A stretch of 64,000 bases of DNA from CAYWMP01 sp964459445 (GCA_964459445.1 CAYWMP010000005.1:1-64000), one strand, 5' to 3'. Positions 53,341 through 61,838 are shown, numbered from the stretch's first letter. Notes: a model not told the origin generated them from the letters alone. A program made the numbers and translations.

Positions 53341-53376
53341 TTGACATTTTGGTCATAATGGTCATAATGGTCATAA
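53341..53376 (+). promoter_or_regulatory. toxin-antitoxin promoter with three 9-bp iterons
   Basis: TTGACA at 53341-53346 and a CATAAT -10 overlap three perfect tandem copies of TGGTCATAA (53350-53376). The iterons cover the -10 and start region, the expected place for autorepression by the Phd-type antitoxin. GGAGG follows at 53379. Confidence 0.75.
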
Positions 53377-53389
53377 ATGGAGGCAAGAT

Positions 53390-53671
53390 ATGGGCAAGAA
53401 CTTATCGGTGGCTGAAGCAAAAGCCACATTCTCAGAATGCATCAGACAGGTTGAAGCGGGCTCGACTGTGCTTATAACTAGACATGGGAAGCCTGTTGCC
53501 GCATTAGTCCGTCCCAACGATCTTGAACACCTTGAGCGTTTGAGAAAATCAGGTCCAGAGAGTGGACTTGCTAGCATTGCAGGTGGTTGGGATGACTCCG
53601 AGGAACTGGCCAAGATCCTGGATGATTCTCGTCGAGTTGGACAACGTGACGTGCCGAATCTAGGAAGCTGA
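53390..53671 (+). CDS. Phd/YefM family antitoxin
   Basis: A 93-residue protein. The N-terminal MGKNLSVAEAKATFSECIRQVEAGSTVLITRHGKPVAALV is the Phd/YefM DNA-binding fold. The C-terminal part (GWDDSEELAKILDDSRR) is the flexible toxin-neutralising tail. GGAGG lies seven bases upstream. It is followed two bases after its stop by a PIN toxin gene and preceded by the iteron operator it should bind. Confidence 0.9.
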   Translation: MGKNLSVAEAKATFSECIRQVEAGSTVLITRHGKPVAALVRPNDLEHLERLRKSGPESGLASIAGGWDDSEELAKILDDSRRVGQRDVPNLGS

Positions 53672-53673
53672 CA

Positions 53674-54090
53674 ATGGCCTTTCTGTTTGACACGGATGCG
53701 ATTTCAGAACTCTTACGTCATCGGCCGGCAAAGGGATATATCCAATGGCTTATGAGTCTGCCTCGCGAAGAACAATTTACAAGCGCCGTTGTGATAGGGG
53801 AATTGTACAAAGGGGCCTACCGCTCGAAGGCCCGCGGACGACATCTATCCAATATAGAAAAACGTATTATTCCTGCAATCACCGTCCTCCCTTATGACAC
53901 TGATATTGCCAAAATATTCGGTAGAATCTGTGCCCACCTTGAAGATATAGGCGCTATCCTTCCCGATGCAGACCTTCAGATTGCCGCCACTGCCCTAGGC
54001 TATGATTTAGAGCTGGTTACCGGCAATCTTCGTCATTTCAGAAGAATCGATGGCCTCAAGCTCAAATCCATCCTCGCAGATTCTCGATAA
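53674..54090 (+). CDS. VapC-type PIN-domain toxin
   Basis: A 138-residue PIN ribonuclease. FLFDTDAISELL has the first Asp, SAVVIGELYKGAYRS the conserved Glu, ILPDADLQIAATAL the central acidic pair and LVTGNLRHFRRIDGL the C-terminal catalytic region with Asn where many members have Asp. It is the standard toxin partner for the Phd-like antitoxin just upstream. VapC toxins cut tRNA or rRNA. Confidence 0.92.
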   Translation: MAFLFDTDAISELLRHRPAKGYIQWLMSLPREEQFTSAVVIGELYKGAYRSKARGRHLSNIEKRIIPAITVLPYDTDIAKIFGRICAHLEDIGAILPDADLQIAATALGYDLELVTGNLRHFRRIDGLKLKSILADSR

Positions 54091-54351
54091 AGAAAATGAC
54101 CAACCACCCGCCTGTTGGATTTCCTGCAAATTCGTTCAGGAAAAGTTCCAGCTATGGGAAGCTAAGATAGCTTTCAAAGAGGGCACAGTAGATGCATAAT
54201 ATTCATTAATCAATTGTATCATTCTCAAATATTTTGCCTGCTTTACATTCAATTCTTGATTCAATATAAGATGCTAACTACCCTTATAAGGGTTGTATTG
54301 ATGATAAAGAAATGCTGCTTTTCTTCCGATGTGTGAATAATTATTAGAAAA

Positions 54352-55152
54352 ATGGATTTGGAAAAAGTAAATAACATAATCAAATTCGCCATTGCCGCAG
54401 CTGGACGAGAGGATTTTGAAAGCCGCGAGCTGGGGCCAATTCATTTGGTGAAATATGTATATATTGCAGATTTAGCTTACTCCCAGAGTCATCACGGTGA
54501 CACTTACACCAACGTAGAATGGAAATTTCATCATTTCGGTCCATGGTCGTCAAAAGTCTTTTTACAAATCGAACCAACCATTGAAAGCATCGGAGCCACA
54601 GAAAGAAAAATCAGCTCTCCCAAATATGAAGATGATTTCTATCGATGGTCCATTGATGATGAGGAGCTATATGAGAGCTTGTTTGATGCTTTGCCTTTTG
54701 AAATATCAGCGGCCATAAAGAATGCTGTTCATACTCACGGTAATGACACAGCCGGACTACTTGATTATGTCTATAAAACCCGGCCTATGCTCCAGGCCGC
54801 TCCGGGAGAGGTTCTTTGCTTTGAGTTGTCTGAAAAAGAAGCAGACCTTCCAGAGGATTACCACCTAGAATCTGAATCACAAAGATCAGCGCTGACGGTA
54901 AAAGAAAAAAGGCAAAGGAAAGCAGCCATTGAAGAACTTAAGGAACGACTAAACACGAGATTGCAGGACAAATTAGCGGTAAGAAGGAAGAAGCGCAAGT
55001 ATTCCCCCCCGCGCTATGACGCGGTATATTTTGAAGGCATAAAATGGCTCGATAGTCTTACTGGAGAACCCATTAACCCAGGAGAGGGTGTACTAAAGGT
55101 TTCTGAAGGAGTTTGGAAATCACCCTTTAGAACCAAAGATGAAATACCCTGA
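54352..55152 (+). CDS. Panacea/SocA-like domain protein, candidate antitoxin
   Basis: A 266-residue soluble protein. Residues about 25-75 (LGPIHLVKYVYIADLAYS, then a Tyr/Trp-rich segment ending FHHFGPWSSKVF) resemble the Panacea (SocA, DUF4065) fold in the order of a Leu-x-Lys helix, an Ala-Asp pair and the HxGPW turn. The middle is helical. Residues about 185-230 form a very basic coiled segment (KEKRQRKAAIEELKERL, RRKKRKYSPPRYD). Its 3' end overlaps the next gene by 14 bases. Panacea proteins are antitoxins that neutralise varied toxins by direct contact. The family assignment is by eye and moderate. Confidence 0.55.
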   Translation: MDLEKVNNIIKFAIAAAGREDFESRELGPIHLVKYVYIADLAYSQSHHGDTYTNVEWKFHHFGPWSSKVFLQIEPTIESIGATERKISSPKYEDDFYRWSIDDEELYESLFDALPFEISAAIKNAVHTHGNDTAGLLDYVYKTRPMLQAAPGEVLCFELSEKEADLPEDYHLESESQRSALTVKEKRQRKAAIEELKERLNTRLQDKLAVRRKKRKYSPPRYDAVYFEGIKWLDSLTGEPINPGEGVLKVSEGVWKSPFRTKDEIP

Positions 55153-55852
55153 TGAATCCATACAGGCATACGCGTCCAAATGGTGGATTAAAGATGAAGC
55201 CCGGGAGCTTCGTCGAGGCAGATTGATTAGAGCTTTTGTCCCTCATGTCGACCTCACTCCTATGGCGCTTGTCCCAGAAGGACGCAGCAAAGATCCCACC
55301 GATCATAGTCTGGTCAGATATAGACTGGAATCCCTCCAAATTCACAAAAAAAGAACTCTTCCTGCCCTTCCCCCCGCAGCATTTCCAAATTATCCGGGGG
55401 AAGTAAAAACTGTCTATAGGACAAAGAAGAGGCCGGTTCTGATTATTTCTGTAGGCGGACCCGAAATTCCCGATGAATTAAGAAGGGGTAAACCCCGCTG
55501 GCAAACGAATCCGACGGTTTTGGCAGCTCCATATTATGGCGTATCAGAAGGTGGCAAGCGATCCGGGTTTAGCGAGGCATTTATTGGCAGAGTGAGGAGG
55601 GCTGAGTACCCTAATTATCTCTGGGATACTCTTCCGATTTCAACATATACCAAAGATAGTTCTATTCTTAGATTCGATCACTTGCAACCAATAGGAAGAC
55701 ATCATGACTCCTATGAATGGACTGAGCACTGTCTGAGTGAAGAGGCCATGATAATCATAGATGAATGGCTTCATTGGCTCATAGAGGATGATTTACCGGA
55801 GGATAGTATCCTTTTCGATTTCAGGGAAGGACTGTTGAAATTGGAACCATGA
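55139..55852 (+). CDS. candidate toxin with MazF/PemK-like core
   Basis: A 237-residue protein coded in a 14-base overlap with the Panacea-like gene and without its own ribosome binding site, so its translation depends on the first gene. After a basic N-terminal part (KDEARELRRGRLIRAFVPHV) come features in the order seen in MazF/PemK: KKRPVLIISVG near 98, TVLAAPYYG near 130, a GRVRRAEYP strand, SSILRFDHLQPIGR near 184 and a C-terminal helix (SEEAMIIIDEWLHWLI). Family members are mRNA interferases of about 110 residues, so this one is twice the usual size. The assignment is an inference. Confidence 0.45.
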   Translation: MKYPDESIQAYASKWWIKDEARELRRGRLIRAFVPHVDLTPMALVPEGRSKDPTDHSLVRYRLESLQIHKKRTLPALPPAAFPNYPGEVKTVYRTKKRPVLIISVGGPEIPDELRRGKPRWQTNPTVLAAPYYGVSEGGKRSGFSEAFIGRVRRAEYPNYLWDTLPISTYTKDSSILRFDHLQPIGRHHDSYEWTEHCLSEEAMIIIDEWLHWLIEDDLPEDSILFDFREGLLKLEP

Positions 55853-56039
55853 GAAGTCCACTTAATTGCCAAGAAAAGTACTCCAAGTTGGCAAGGCGTT
55901 TTTCCTCGACTAATTATACCCTTCAAATTCTTTCTCTTCTTATCCCGACAGCCAACTTAGTGACGAGTGTAACCAACTTCGATTTCTGCGTCACAAACAA
56001 ACTTTGCGGTGCCGTCGATAAGCAAGTTCAATTCGTAAG

Positions 56040-56693
56040 TCAAAAAGGCTGCCCTGTATAGCCGCATACGCCGGATCTGGGGGAATTGACCACCGGTAAC
56101 ATCATATCCTCGCCACAATCATGGCCTTCAGCACAATCCGCACATAACCAACCCGAGTCCTCCCATTGGCATTGGGTACAGATCTCAGCGGCAGGGGTTT
56201 TTCCGCATTCATCGCATGGAAATTCGGGAGCCTCATTCCTTGCCAGGATTTCTATTGATTTTTTGCTTTCAATTGGGTCTTTATACTCATCCAGGACCTT
56301 TACAAGCAGTTGTGTCGTAGTGCCAAAGTCATATTCGTGTTCAAACTCCATTCCCGGGTAAGTAACGTCGCTAAACCTTCGATTCATTTCAAGTTCTTGT
56401 CTTCCATAGAAAAATCCGCTCAGATGTCCGCAGCACTCCAACCATATATCCCTTAGAAAACGATCCAGGATCTCAAGCTTCGCACTGCTCGCTACCTTCA
56501 GATGTAACCAATATACCGGAGAATGGAAATCCTTAACCAGGATATGAAAAAATGGTTGTGACTTGGATTTCCGCTCTTTTCTTTGATTTTCAATACTTAT
56601 TGGGAGACACGATTTTAAGTGCTTCGCCATGCCCTTTCCGGTAAAATCTGATTTGCACAACAAACAAATGCCCTTTGGAGCCTCAATATCCAT
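56040..56693 (-). CDS. pRiA4b ORF-3-like domain protein with N- and C-terminal zinc fingers
   Basis: A 217-residue protein. An N-terminal CxxC with a later His and Cys (CLLCKSDFTGKGMAKHLKSC) is a C2HC zinc finger. The middle (LEILDRFLRDIWLECCGHLSGFFY to FEHEYDFGTTTQLLVKVL) matches the pRiA4b ORF-3 fold often found near mobile genes. The C-terminus carries a treble-clef-like cysteine set (CDECGKTPAAEICTQC, CADCAEGHDC, CGYTG). No activity is known. It is coded against the toxin-like gene, in an accessory stretch before the tRNAs. Confidence 0.75.
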   Translation of the reverse strand: MDIEAPKGICLLCKSDFTGKGMAKHLKSCLPISIENQRKERKSKSQPFFHILVKDFHSPVYWLHLKVASSAKLEILDRFLRDIWLECCGHLSGFFYGRQELEMNRRFSDVTYPGMEFEHEYDFGTTTQLLVKVLDEYKDPIESKKSIEILARNEAPEFPCDECGKTPAAEICTQCQWEDSGWLCADCAEGHDCGEDMMLPVVNSPRSGVCGYTGQPF

Positions 56694-56955
56694 TTTGAAG
56701 TCCTCCCTTCGAATCCTGTCCTATTTGGCTTTTGGCATATTTCGTTACAATATTGCCATTTGAGAGCCGGTGGGAGCTCCATTCATACATTTTATTTTTG
56801 CAGATGGAACTCCATAGGTGAACCAGTTTTTACGGATTAGATTGTTACTTCACCTGAAGATCAGATTGAATTTGGTGGTTTTAATGTAAAAATGACAAGA
56901 ATTTCAGTCATTATGGAATCATTAATTCCAAAAAGGAAGCAGAAATGGAATTAGA

Positions 56956-56985
56956 AAAAGGCCAGCCCTAATGGACTGGCCTTTT
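56956..56985 (-). terminator. terminator of the tRNA transcript
   Basis: AAGGCCAG and CTGGCCTT form a stem around a 10-base loop. On the minus strand it is followed by TTTTT, ten bases after the tRNA-Lys 3' end. Confidence 0.75.
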
Positions 56986-56994
56986 GTTTGTTTC

Positions 56995-57070
<76 letters not shown>

Positions 57071-57098
57071 AAACCTTCGATATATATACCTTTTTAAC

Positions 57099-57175
57099 TG
57101 GCGCGCCCGGCAGGATTCGAACCTGCGACCTACGGGTTCGAAGCCCGGCGCTCTATCCAGCTGAGCTACGGGCGC
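57099..57175 (-). tRNA. tRNA-Arg (anticodon TCG)
   Basis: A 77-base cloverleaf on the minus strand: GCGCCCG acceptor, TAGCTCAGCTGGATAGAGC D-arm, CGGG-CTTCGAA-CCCG anticodon arm with TCG, GCAGGTTCGAATCCTGC T-arm and an encoded CCA. It is 28 bases upstream of tRNA-Lys in the same transcript. Confidence 0.95.
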
Positions 57176-57189
57176 ATCAATTGCTAGAT

Positions 57190-57218
57190 TCTCTAACAGT
57201 GATTATTGTGTTTGTCAA
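57190..57218 (-). promoter_or_regulatory. promoter of the tRNA-Arg/tRNA-Lys unit
   Basis: On the minus strand TTGACA (57218-57213), a 17-base spacer and TAGAGA (57195-57190), about 15 bases before the tRNA-Arg 5' end. Confidence 0.5.
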
Positions 57219-57240
57219 CACCCATTTGACGAAAAATTGC

Positions 57241-57269
57241 TTGACACAGCGGCCTTGTTTCTTTAAATA
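57241..57269 (+). promoter_or_regulatory. promoter of rplM-rpsI
   Basis: TTGACA at 57241-57246, a 17-base spacer and TAAATA at 57264-57269, 35 bases before the rplM ATG. The -10 match is partial. Confidence 0.5.
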
Positions 57270-57304
57270 AAACGTTTTGACTTTATCAAAGAGGGCAGTT
57301 TTCC

Positions 57305-57733
57305 ATGAAGACTTTTGTTGCCAAGGAACATGAAGTAGAAAAAAAATGGTATGTCGTAGATGCCGAGGATAAAATCCTGGGAAGGCTGGCCACCCAAATA
57401 GCCACTCGCCTGAGGGGAAAGCATAAACCCATTTTTACGCCCCATGCCGATACGGGAGATTTCATTGTGGTTGTGAACGCAGAGAAGATCGCCTTGACCG
57501 GCAATAAGTGGGACAAGAAAATTTATTATAGACATAGCGGTTATATGGGAGGTCTAAAGGAGATCTCGGCCCGGCATTTGCGGGAGAAAAAACCCGAAGA
57601 GATTATTCGATTCGCCGTAAGACGCATGCTGCCCAAGAACAGTCTTGGACGCCGGCAGCTTAAGAAATTGAAGATTTATGCCGGAGCTAACCACCCGCAC
57701 GAAGCGCAAAACCCTGAAACGTTGGAGATATAA
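57305..57733 (+). CDS. rplM: 50S ribosomal protein L13
   Basis: A 142-residue protein of normal length. KWYVVDAEDKILGRLATQIA, GKHKPIFTPHADTGDFIVVVNAEKI and the RMLPKNSLGRRQLKKLKIYAG segment are diagnostic for L13, an early-assembly protein that binds 23S rRNA. It is followed three bases later by rpsI, the usual arrangement. It is preceded by GAGGGCAG. Confidence 0.98.
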   Translation: MKTFVAKEHEVEKKWYVVDAEDKILGRLATQIATRLRGKHKPIFTPHADTGDFIVVVNAEKIALTGNKWDKKIYYRHSGYMGGLKEISARHLREKKPEEIIRFAVRRMLPKNSLGRRQLKKLKIYAGANHPHEAQNPETLEI

Positions 57734-57736
57734 TAG

Positions 57737-58129
57737 ATGGTTGAAGAAAGATTTCATGCTGTGGGGAAGAGAAAGACCTCGGTAGCCAGGGTCTGGCTCA
57801 AACCCGGGAACGGTCATATCGTAATAAACAGAAAACCCATGGATGAGTTTCTCACCCGGGAATTGGACAAGATGACGATCAAGCAACCCCTGGTACTCAC
57901 CGACAACCTGGGAAAACTTGATATCCTCGTAAATGTGAGGGGTGGCGGCATTACTGGCCAGGCCGGAGCCATCAAGCACGGTATCGCCAAAGCATTGGTC
58001 GATATGGACCCTGATCTCCGGGTCGCATTGAAAAAAGCGGATATGCTCAGAAGAGATTCCAGAATTAAGGAACGGAAAAAATACGGCCAGCGAGGTCCGC
58101 GAGCCAGATACCAGTATTCGAAGCGTTAG
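57737..58129 (+). CDS. rpsI: 30S ribosomal protein S9
   Basis: A 130-residue protein. FHAVGKRKTSVARVWLKPG at the start, VRGGGITGQAGAIKHGIAKAL in the middle and the basic tail ending GPRARYQYSKR, which reaches the P-site tRNA, are all present. It is co-transcribed with rplM and followed by a strong terminator. Confidence 0.98.
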   Translation: MVEERFHAVGKRKTSVARVWLKPGNGHIVINRKPMDEFLTRELDKMTIKQPLVLTDNLGKLDILVNVRGGGITGQAGAIKHGIAKALVDMDPDLRVALKKADMLRRDSRIKERKKYGQRGPRARYQYSKR

Positions 58130-58188
58130 TCTTTATTTGAATCTACATTACCGCAGGTTTACAGATTGAGGTTCCTCCAAACTAACAG

Positions 58189-58221
58189 ATGGGGAAGTCA
58201 TTTATGGCTTCCCCATTTTTT
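58189..58221 (+). terminator. terminator after rpsI
   Basis: ATGGGGAAG (58189-58197) pairs with CTTCCCCAT (58208-58216) around a ten-base loop and is followed by TTTTT. Confidence 0.9.
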
Positions 58222-58277
58222 GTTGAATTAGCCACAGATCAGAAGTTTCACGAAAGTGCCGGGAAATGATCCGATAA

Positions 58278-59024
58278 ATGGGTGAAGAAAAAAACATAAA
58301 ACTTATATTGGCCTATGATGGCGGCCATTACCACGGGTGGCAGCGGCAAATAAATGCGCAGAGCATCCAGGGAATCTTGGAAGACAAGATACGGAGGATG
58401 ACCAATGAGCCTGTAACACTCCATGCATCGGGGAGGACCGATGCCGGCGTCCATGCCCTGAACCAGGTCTGCAATTTCAAAACCTCGTCAAAGATCGACC
58501 CTGACTCCATAAAACGAGGCCTCAACTCATTGCTTCCCGACGACATCCTTATAAAACAATCCGATTATGTCCCCCTTGAATTTCATTCCCGTTACAGCGC
58601 CAAGAGCAAAACCTATGAATACAGGATACTGAATCAAAGCGAACCGGGCATCTTTGAGCGGCATTACGCCTGGCATATTCCTTTCGCACTCGATCTTGAT
58701 ATTATGCGAAATTGCCTGACCTGTTTACTCGGCGAGCATGATTTCTCTTCCTTTAAGTCCACTGGAAGCGCGAATCTAAATCCTGTCAGGAACATGTTCA
58801 TGGCCGACATCCAGGGCCCCGATCAAGGCATCCTCTATTTTATTTTTGAGGCCGACGGCTTCTTGAGACATATGGTCCGGAGTATTGTGGGGACTATCGT
58901 TGATGCTGGATCGGGAAAGATAAATGTGGAGGAGTTTACAGAGATCCTTAAAGCCAAGGATCGTCAGGCGGCAGGCGTCAAAGCCCCGCCACAGGGCTTA
59001 TTTCTAATAGAGGTTAAATACTAG
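58278..59024 (+). CDS. truA: tRNA pseudouridine synthase A
   Basis: A 248-residue enzyme that makes pseudouridine at positions 38-40 of tRNA anticodon arms. KLILAYDGGHYHGWQRQ, the catalytic segment ASGRTDAGVHALNQVCNF with the Asp, FHSRYSAKSKTYEYRI and the C-terminal FLRHMVRSIVGTIVDAGSG are intact. Length is normal for the family. It stands alone between the ribosomal operon and minus-strand genes. Confidence 0.96.
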   Translation: MGEEKNIKLILAYDGGHYHGWQRQINAQSIQGILEDKIRRMTNEPVTLHASGRTDAGVHALNQVCNFKTSSKIDPDSIKRGLNSLLPDDILIKQSDYVPLEFHSRYSAKSKTYEYRILNQSEPGIFERHYAWHIPFALDLDIMRNCLTCLLGEHDFSSFKSTGSANLNPVRNMFMADIQGPDQGILYFIFEADGFLRHMVRSIVGTIVDAGSGKINVEEFTEILKAKDRQAAGVKAPPQGLFLIEVKY

Positions 59025-59058
59025 GTCCTCAAAACCCGTAACGCGCAACCTGTTTGCC

Positions 59059-59229
59059 TTACCCCTTTTTGCGTTTCTGGGGCGTCGCCTCCTTCAAACA
59101 ATCCTGGACAGTCCCGTGCACATCTTTAAACACTTCATCAAAGGAATTGAGGGAAAGACGTCCAATCTCAATAAACTTGATCACGATTTCCTTTGTCACC
59201 TTCATGGCCAATTCATCTTCTTGCTTCAT
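59059..59229 (-). CDS. small conserved helical protein (56 residues)
   Basis: Read from ATG 59229 with AGGAGAAG upstream: MKQEDELAMKVTKEIVIKF, then IEIGRLSLNSFDEVFKDVHGTVQDCL and a lysine-rich end. I recall similar small proteins in deltaproteobacterial genomes, without a known role. The longer frame to 59283 would run through a hairpin and has no ribosome binding site. The leader hairpin at 59246-59290 may regulate it. Confidence 0.65.
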   Translation of the reverse strand: MKQEDELAMKVTKEIVIKFIEIGRLSLNSFDEVFKDVHGTVQDCLKEATPQKRKKG

Positions 59230-59245
59230 ATCGCTTCTCCTAAAA

Positions 59246-59290
59246 GCCCCCGCTGAGTGGAAGAAGGCAATAAAAGATCTCAACGGGGGC
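59246..59290 (-). promoter_or_regulatory. leader hairpin before the small helical protein gene
   Basis: GCCCCCGCTGAG (59246-59257) is complementary, with one bulge, to CTCAACGGGGGC (59279-59290). On the minus strand the stem ends in GGGGGC followed by TTTTA and then the ribosome binding site. It may be an attenuator or a structure affecting translation. Confidence 0.4.
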
Positions 59291-59401
59291 CAACTTTAAG
59301 AAGAACCCGATAAAGAGCCCTCCTTAGTATGAGAAACTAGCAAAGCTGTTCCTGAAAATCAATCAAACGCCGACAATGGCAATGTGCTATTTTCTGGCGC
59401 T

Positions 59402-59896
59402 TTAACTTTGGCTTTGCGGCGCCGATTCATAGGACGGTTCATCCAATGACCGCTTCTTTACGAACATGATGGATTTGTCGATTTTCCTGAAGGCCCCTTT
59501 GAAGTCCTCTTTCATCAGCAGACCGGTGGTGATCAAGTCCTTGATTCGGTCTCGGGAGGGGGAGCCAATCGCCTCGATGTAGGGTTCAAGGGCAGGCGTG
59601 ATCTGGGGTAGGTGCGATTTGATCTTCTTGAGGTCCGGCTCTAAAACCATGCGATACTGATCCCCGAGACGATCCCGCAGTAATGCCTCGTCATATCGGA
59701 TTTCGGTGCGGGGTACGATTTTGATGATGACCCGTTCTTCATCCAATGCTGTTTGATGATATGTTTGCCCAGACTGGGTCATGAGTGTTTGCAATTTTTC
59801 TCTTAAGGCCTGTTTCTGCTGCGCCAGTGAATCAATCTTTTTTTCGATAACGCGGTACTCTATGATGAGCTTTTGCAATCGGTCCTGATTATCCAT
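59402..59896 (-). CDS. hypothetical coiled-coil protein
   Basis: About 164 residues from ATG 59896, which has GGAG upstream; the frame extends to 59998 but that part looks untranslated. Residues about 5-40 form a coiled coil (LIIEYRVIEKKIDSLAQQKQALREKLQTL). A mixed alpha/beta part with VIIKIVPRTEIRYDEALLRDRLG follows, then a charged C-terminus. I do not recognise the family. Host-nuclease inhibitors of phages share the coiled-coil-first layout, but nothing else supports that. Neighbouring genes give no clue. Confidence 0.6.
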   Translation of the reverse strand: MDNQDRLQKLIIEYRVIEKKIDSLAQQKQALREKLQTLMTQSGQTYHQTALDEERVIIKIVPRTEIRYDEALLRDRLGDQYRMVLEPDLKKIKSHLPQITPALEPYIEAIGSPSRDRIKDLITTGLLMKEDFKGAFRKIDKSIMFVKKRSLDEPSYESAPQSQS

Positions 59897-60046
59897 TGTA
59901 TGATGGCTCCTGGGTATATCTGAGAATGTACAATTGAAAACAGCTAAAGGGATTGTATGCTGGTTCGTTATCTCGAAAGTCCTGTCACCGATTCCCATCC
60001 TCCGCTGTAGCCTGTCGGAGCAAAGCGGAGATCCCGCTCAGCGGGG

Positions 60047-61057
60047 CTATTCCCAGACGCCCGGGATTACGGCATCACACTTGGAACAGCGGCCGTCCTT
60101 TATCCTATTATGTTGGACGAAGAATCCGACCCTATCGATCAAAAGCTCTCCGCATGTATGACAGGAGGTTTTCTCGCCTTCATCCCCCGGTAAATTGCCC
60201 GTGTAGACATATTTCAAGCCCGCTTCATACCCGATATCCCTGGCCTTTCGGACGCTCTTAGCGGGTGTGGGAGGCACATTGGTGAGTTTATAGGTTGGAT
60301 GAAACCGGCTTATGTGCCAGGGGATGTTCGGATCGAGGTCCACAAGAAACTGTGAAAGGGCCTTTAGTTCATCTACTGAATCATTTTTTCCTGGAATAAG
60401 CAGAGTGGTGACCTCAATCCAGACGCCCTGTTTATTCATGGTCTCAAGGGTTCGCAAGACAGGGTCCAGTTTTGCACCGCATTCTTCTTTGTAAAACTTG
60501 TCGTTGAACGATTTAAGGTCGACATTTGCCCCATGAAGATCCGGGTAAAGATCCTCCAGGCATTCTTCCGTCATATAACCGTTCGAAACAAAAATGTTCT
60601 TTACTCCCCTTGAGCTCGCTATCCGGGCCGTATCAACCGCCATTTCGTAATAGATCGTAGGCTCGGTGTAGGTGTAGGCTATCGTCGCTGAGTGCCTTGC
60701 AATAGCATCCTTTACGATGTTATCCGGACTCATGTCCTCGCCCAGAATCTGGTTTCGATCGGAGGGCATTTGCGAGATGTCGGCATTTTGACAGAAAAGG
60801 CACTTGAGGTTGCACCCAACCGTAGCGATTGAATAGGAATTGCTTCCGGGAAGAAAATGGAATAGCGGCTTTTTTTCTATGGGATCGACGTTCCTTGCGA
60901 TGACTTTGCCATAAACGAGGCTCGCAAGGATTCCATCCTGATTTTCCCTGACTCCACAGATGCCTCTAGCCCCGTCTTTTATCAGACACCGGTGATTGCA
61001 GAGAAAACATCGAACCTTTTTATTATCCACCTTTTCATAGAGATAGGCTTCTTTCAT
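60047..61057 (-). CDS. amrS: AmmeMemoRadiSam system radical SAM enzyme
   Basis: About 336 residues. VRCFLCNHRCLIKDGARGICGVREN at the start is a cysteine-rich segment typical of AmrS/PflA-like proteins. VGCNLKCLFCQNADIS near residue 90 supplies the CxxxCxxC [4Fe-4S] site. TYTEPTIYYEM and FHPTYKLTNVPPT are further family blocks. The C-terminal CHTCGELLIDRVGFFV...CSKCDAVIPG adds a zinc or iron ribbon. The ATG at 61057 has GGAGG eight bases upstream; the frame from 61072 is less likely. The other members of the system (MEMO1, AMMECR1) are not seen nearby. It overlaps the methyltransferase gene end. Confidence 0.92.
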   Translation of the reverse strand: MKEAYLYEKVDNKKVRCFLCNHRCLIKDGARGICGVRENQDGILASLVYGKVIARNVDPIEKKPLFHFLPGSNSYSIATVGCNLKCLFCQNADISQMPSDRNQILGEDMSPDNIVKDAIARHSATIAYTYTEPTIYYEMAVDTARIASSRGVKNIFVSNGYMTEECLEDLYPDLHGANVDLKSFNDKFYKEECGAKLDPVLRTLETMNKQGVWIEVTTLLIPGKNDSVDELKALSQFLVDLDPNIPWHISRFHPTYKLTNVPPTPAKSVRKARDIGYEAGLKYVYTGNLPGDEGEKTSCHTCGELLIDRVGFFVQHNRIKDGRCSKCDAVIPGVWE

Positions 61058-61838
61058 CGCCTCGACCTCCATTCATGCGGTTTAGATTGTCCATAGTGGC
61101 GCCGCTCACAATGGATCGTCTCGCCTTTTTCAATCGCACCTTTAAGGGAAGATTATCTGTTTTTACCCAGTACAATATACTCGCTGATAGACCAAGAAAG
61201 GCGCCGACAGGGCAATGTTCCAAGTTCCATAGGTCCGTGCCGAATCTCTTCAAAAAGGAAGGCCATATTTGCGTGCAGTTCCATGCGATCGGGGCTTCTC
61301 CAAAGGCCCTGCGCACATAGGATTTCAGCTGCCATAGATTGAGGAATTTGGCGTGATTGAAGGGAGATTCATTGAAAATGCCTTTGATCCTGTTTGCGAG
61401 GTAGTGCCATGAAAAGCTGTTCATGACACCGATAAAGACCTTTCTGTTGGTTACCCTGACCGCTTCCATGAGGGCTTTTTCGGGATCATCGAGAAATTCC
61501 AGCGTATTAATGATTACGCTCAAATCAAATTCGTTGTCTTCATAGGGAAGGGCCTCTGCTTGCCCTGTTTTCAAGGTGCAACAGTCGCCGAGACGCTCCT
61601 TCGCCCGGCTTATCATATAGGGAGAGGCGTCAATCCCGTTGATATCCAGCCCCAGCTTACTGAAGAAAAGGAGATGATTTCCTTCGCCACAGCCTATATC
61701 TAAAACCCTTTCGCCGGGCCTGGGATCAAGAAGTGAAAGGATCGACTCCCCCACCCATTTATCCATAGCCCGGCCTTCCGTGGACTTGTACCAGGCGTGG
61801 TAAAGCTTTGCTGAATTTACATCGAATATGAGAGCCAT
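61035..61838 (-). CDS. class I SAM-dependent methyltransferase
   Basis: About 267 residues from the ATG at 61838; the frame is open to 61901. The Rossmann motif I VLDIGCGEGNHLLFF is near residue 45, motif II GIDASPYMISRAKERL near 67, and NEFDLSVIINTLEFLDDPEKAL supplies motif IV and post-motif. The C-terminal part (SFSWHYLANRIKGIF...LNLWQLKSYVRRAFG) is typical of UbiE/BioC-like small-molecule methyltransferases. It overlaps amrS by 23 bases, so the two are probably co-translated. The substrate is unknown. Confidence 0.82.
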   Translation of the reverse strand: MALIFDVNSAKLYHAWYKSTEGRAMDKWVGESILSLLDPRPGERVLDIGCGEGNHLLFFSKLGLDINGIDASPYMISRAKERLGDCCTLKTGQAEALPYEDNEFDLSVIINTLEFLDDPEKALMEAVRVTNRKVFIGVMNSFSWHYLANRIKGIFNESPFNHAKFLNLWQLKSYVRRAFGEAPIAWNCTQIWPSFLKRFGTDLWNLEHCPVGAFLGLSASILYWVKTDNLPLKVRLKKARRSIVSGATMDNLNRMNGGRGDERSLSL

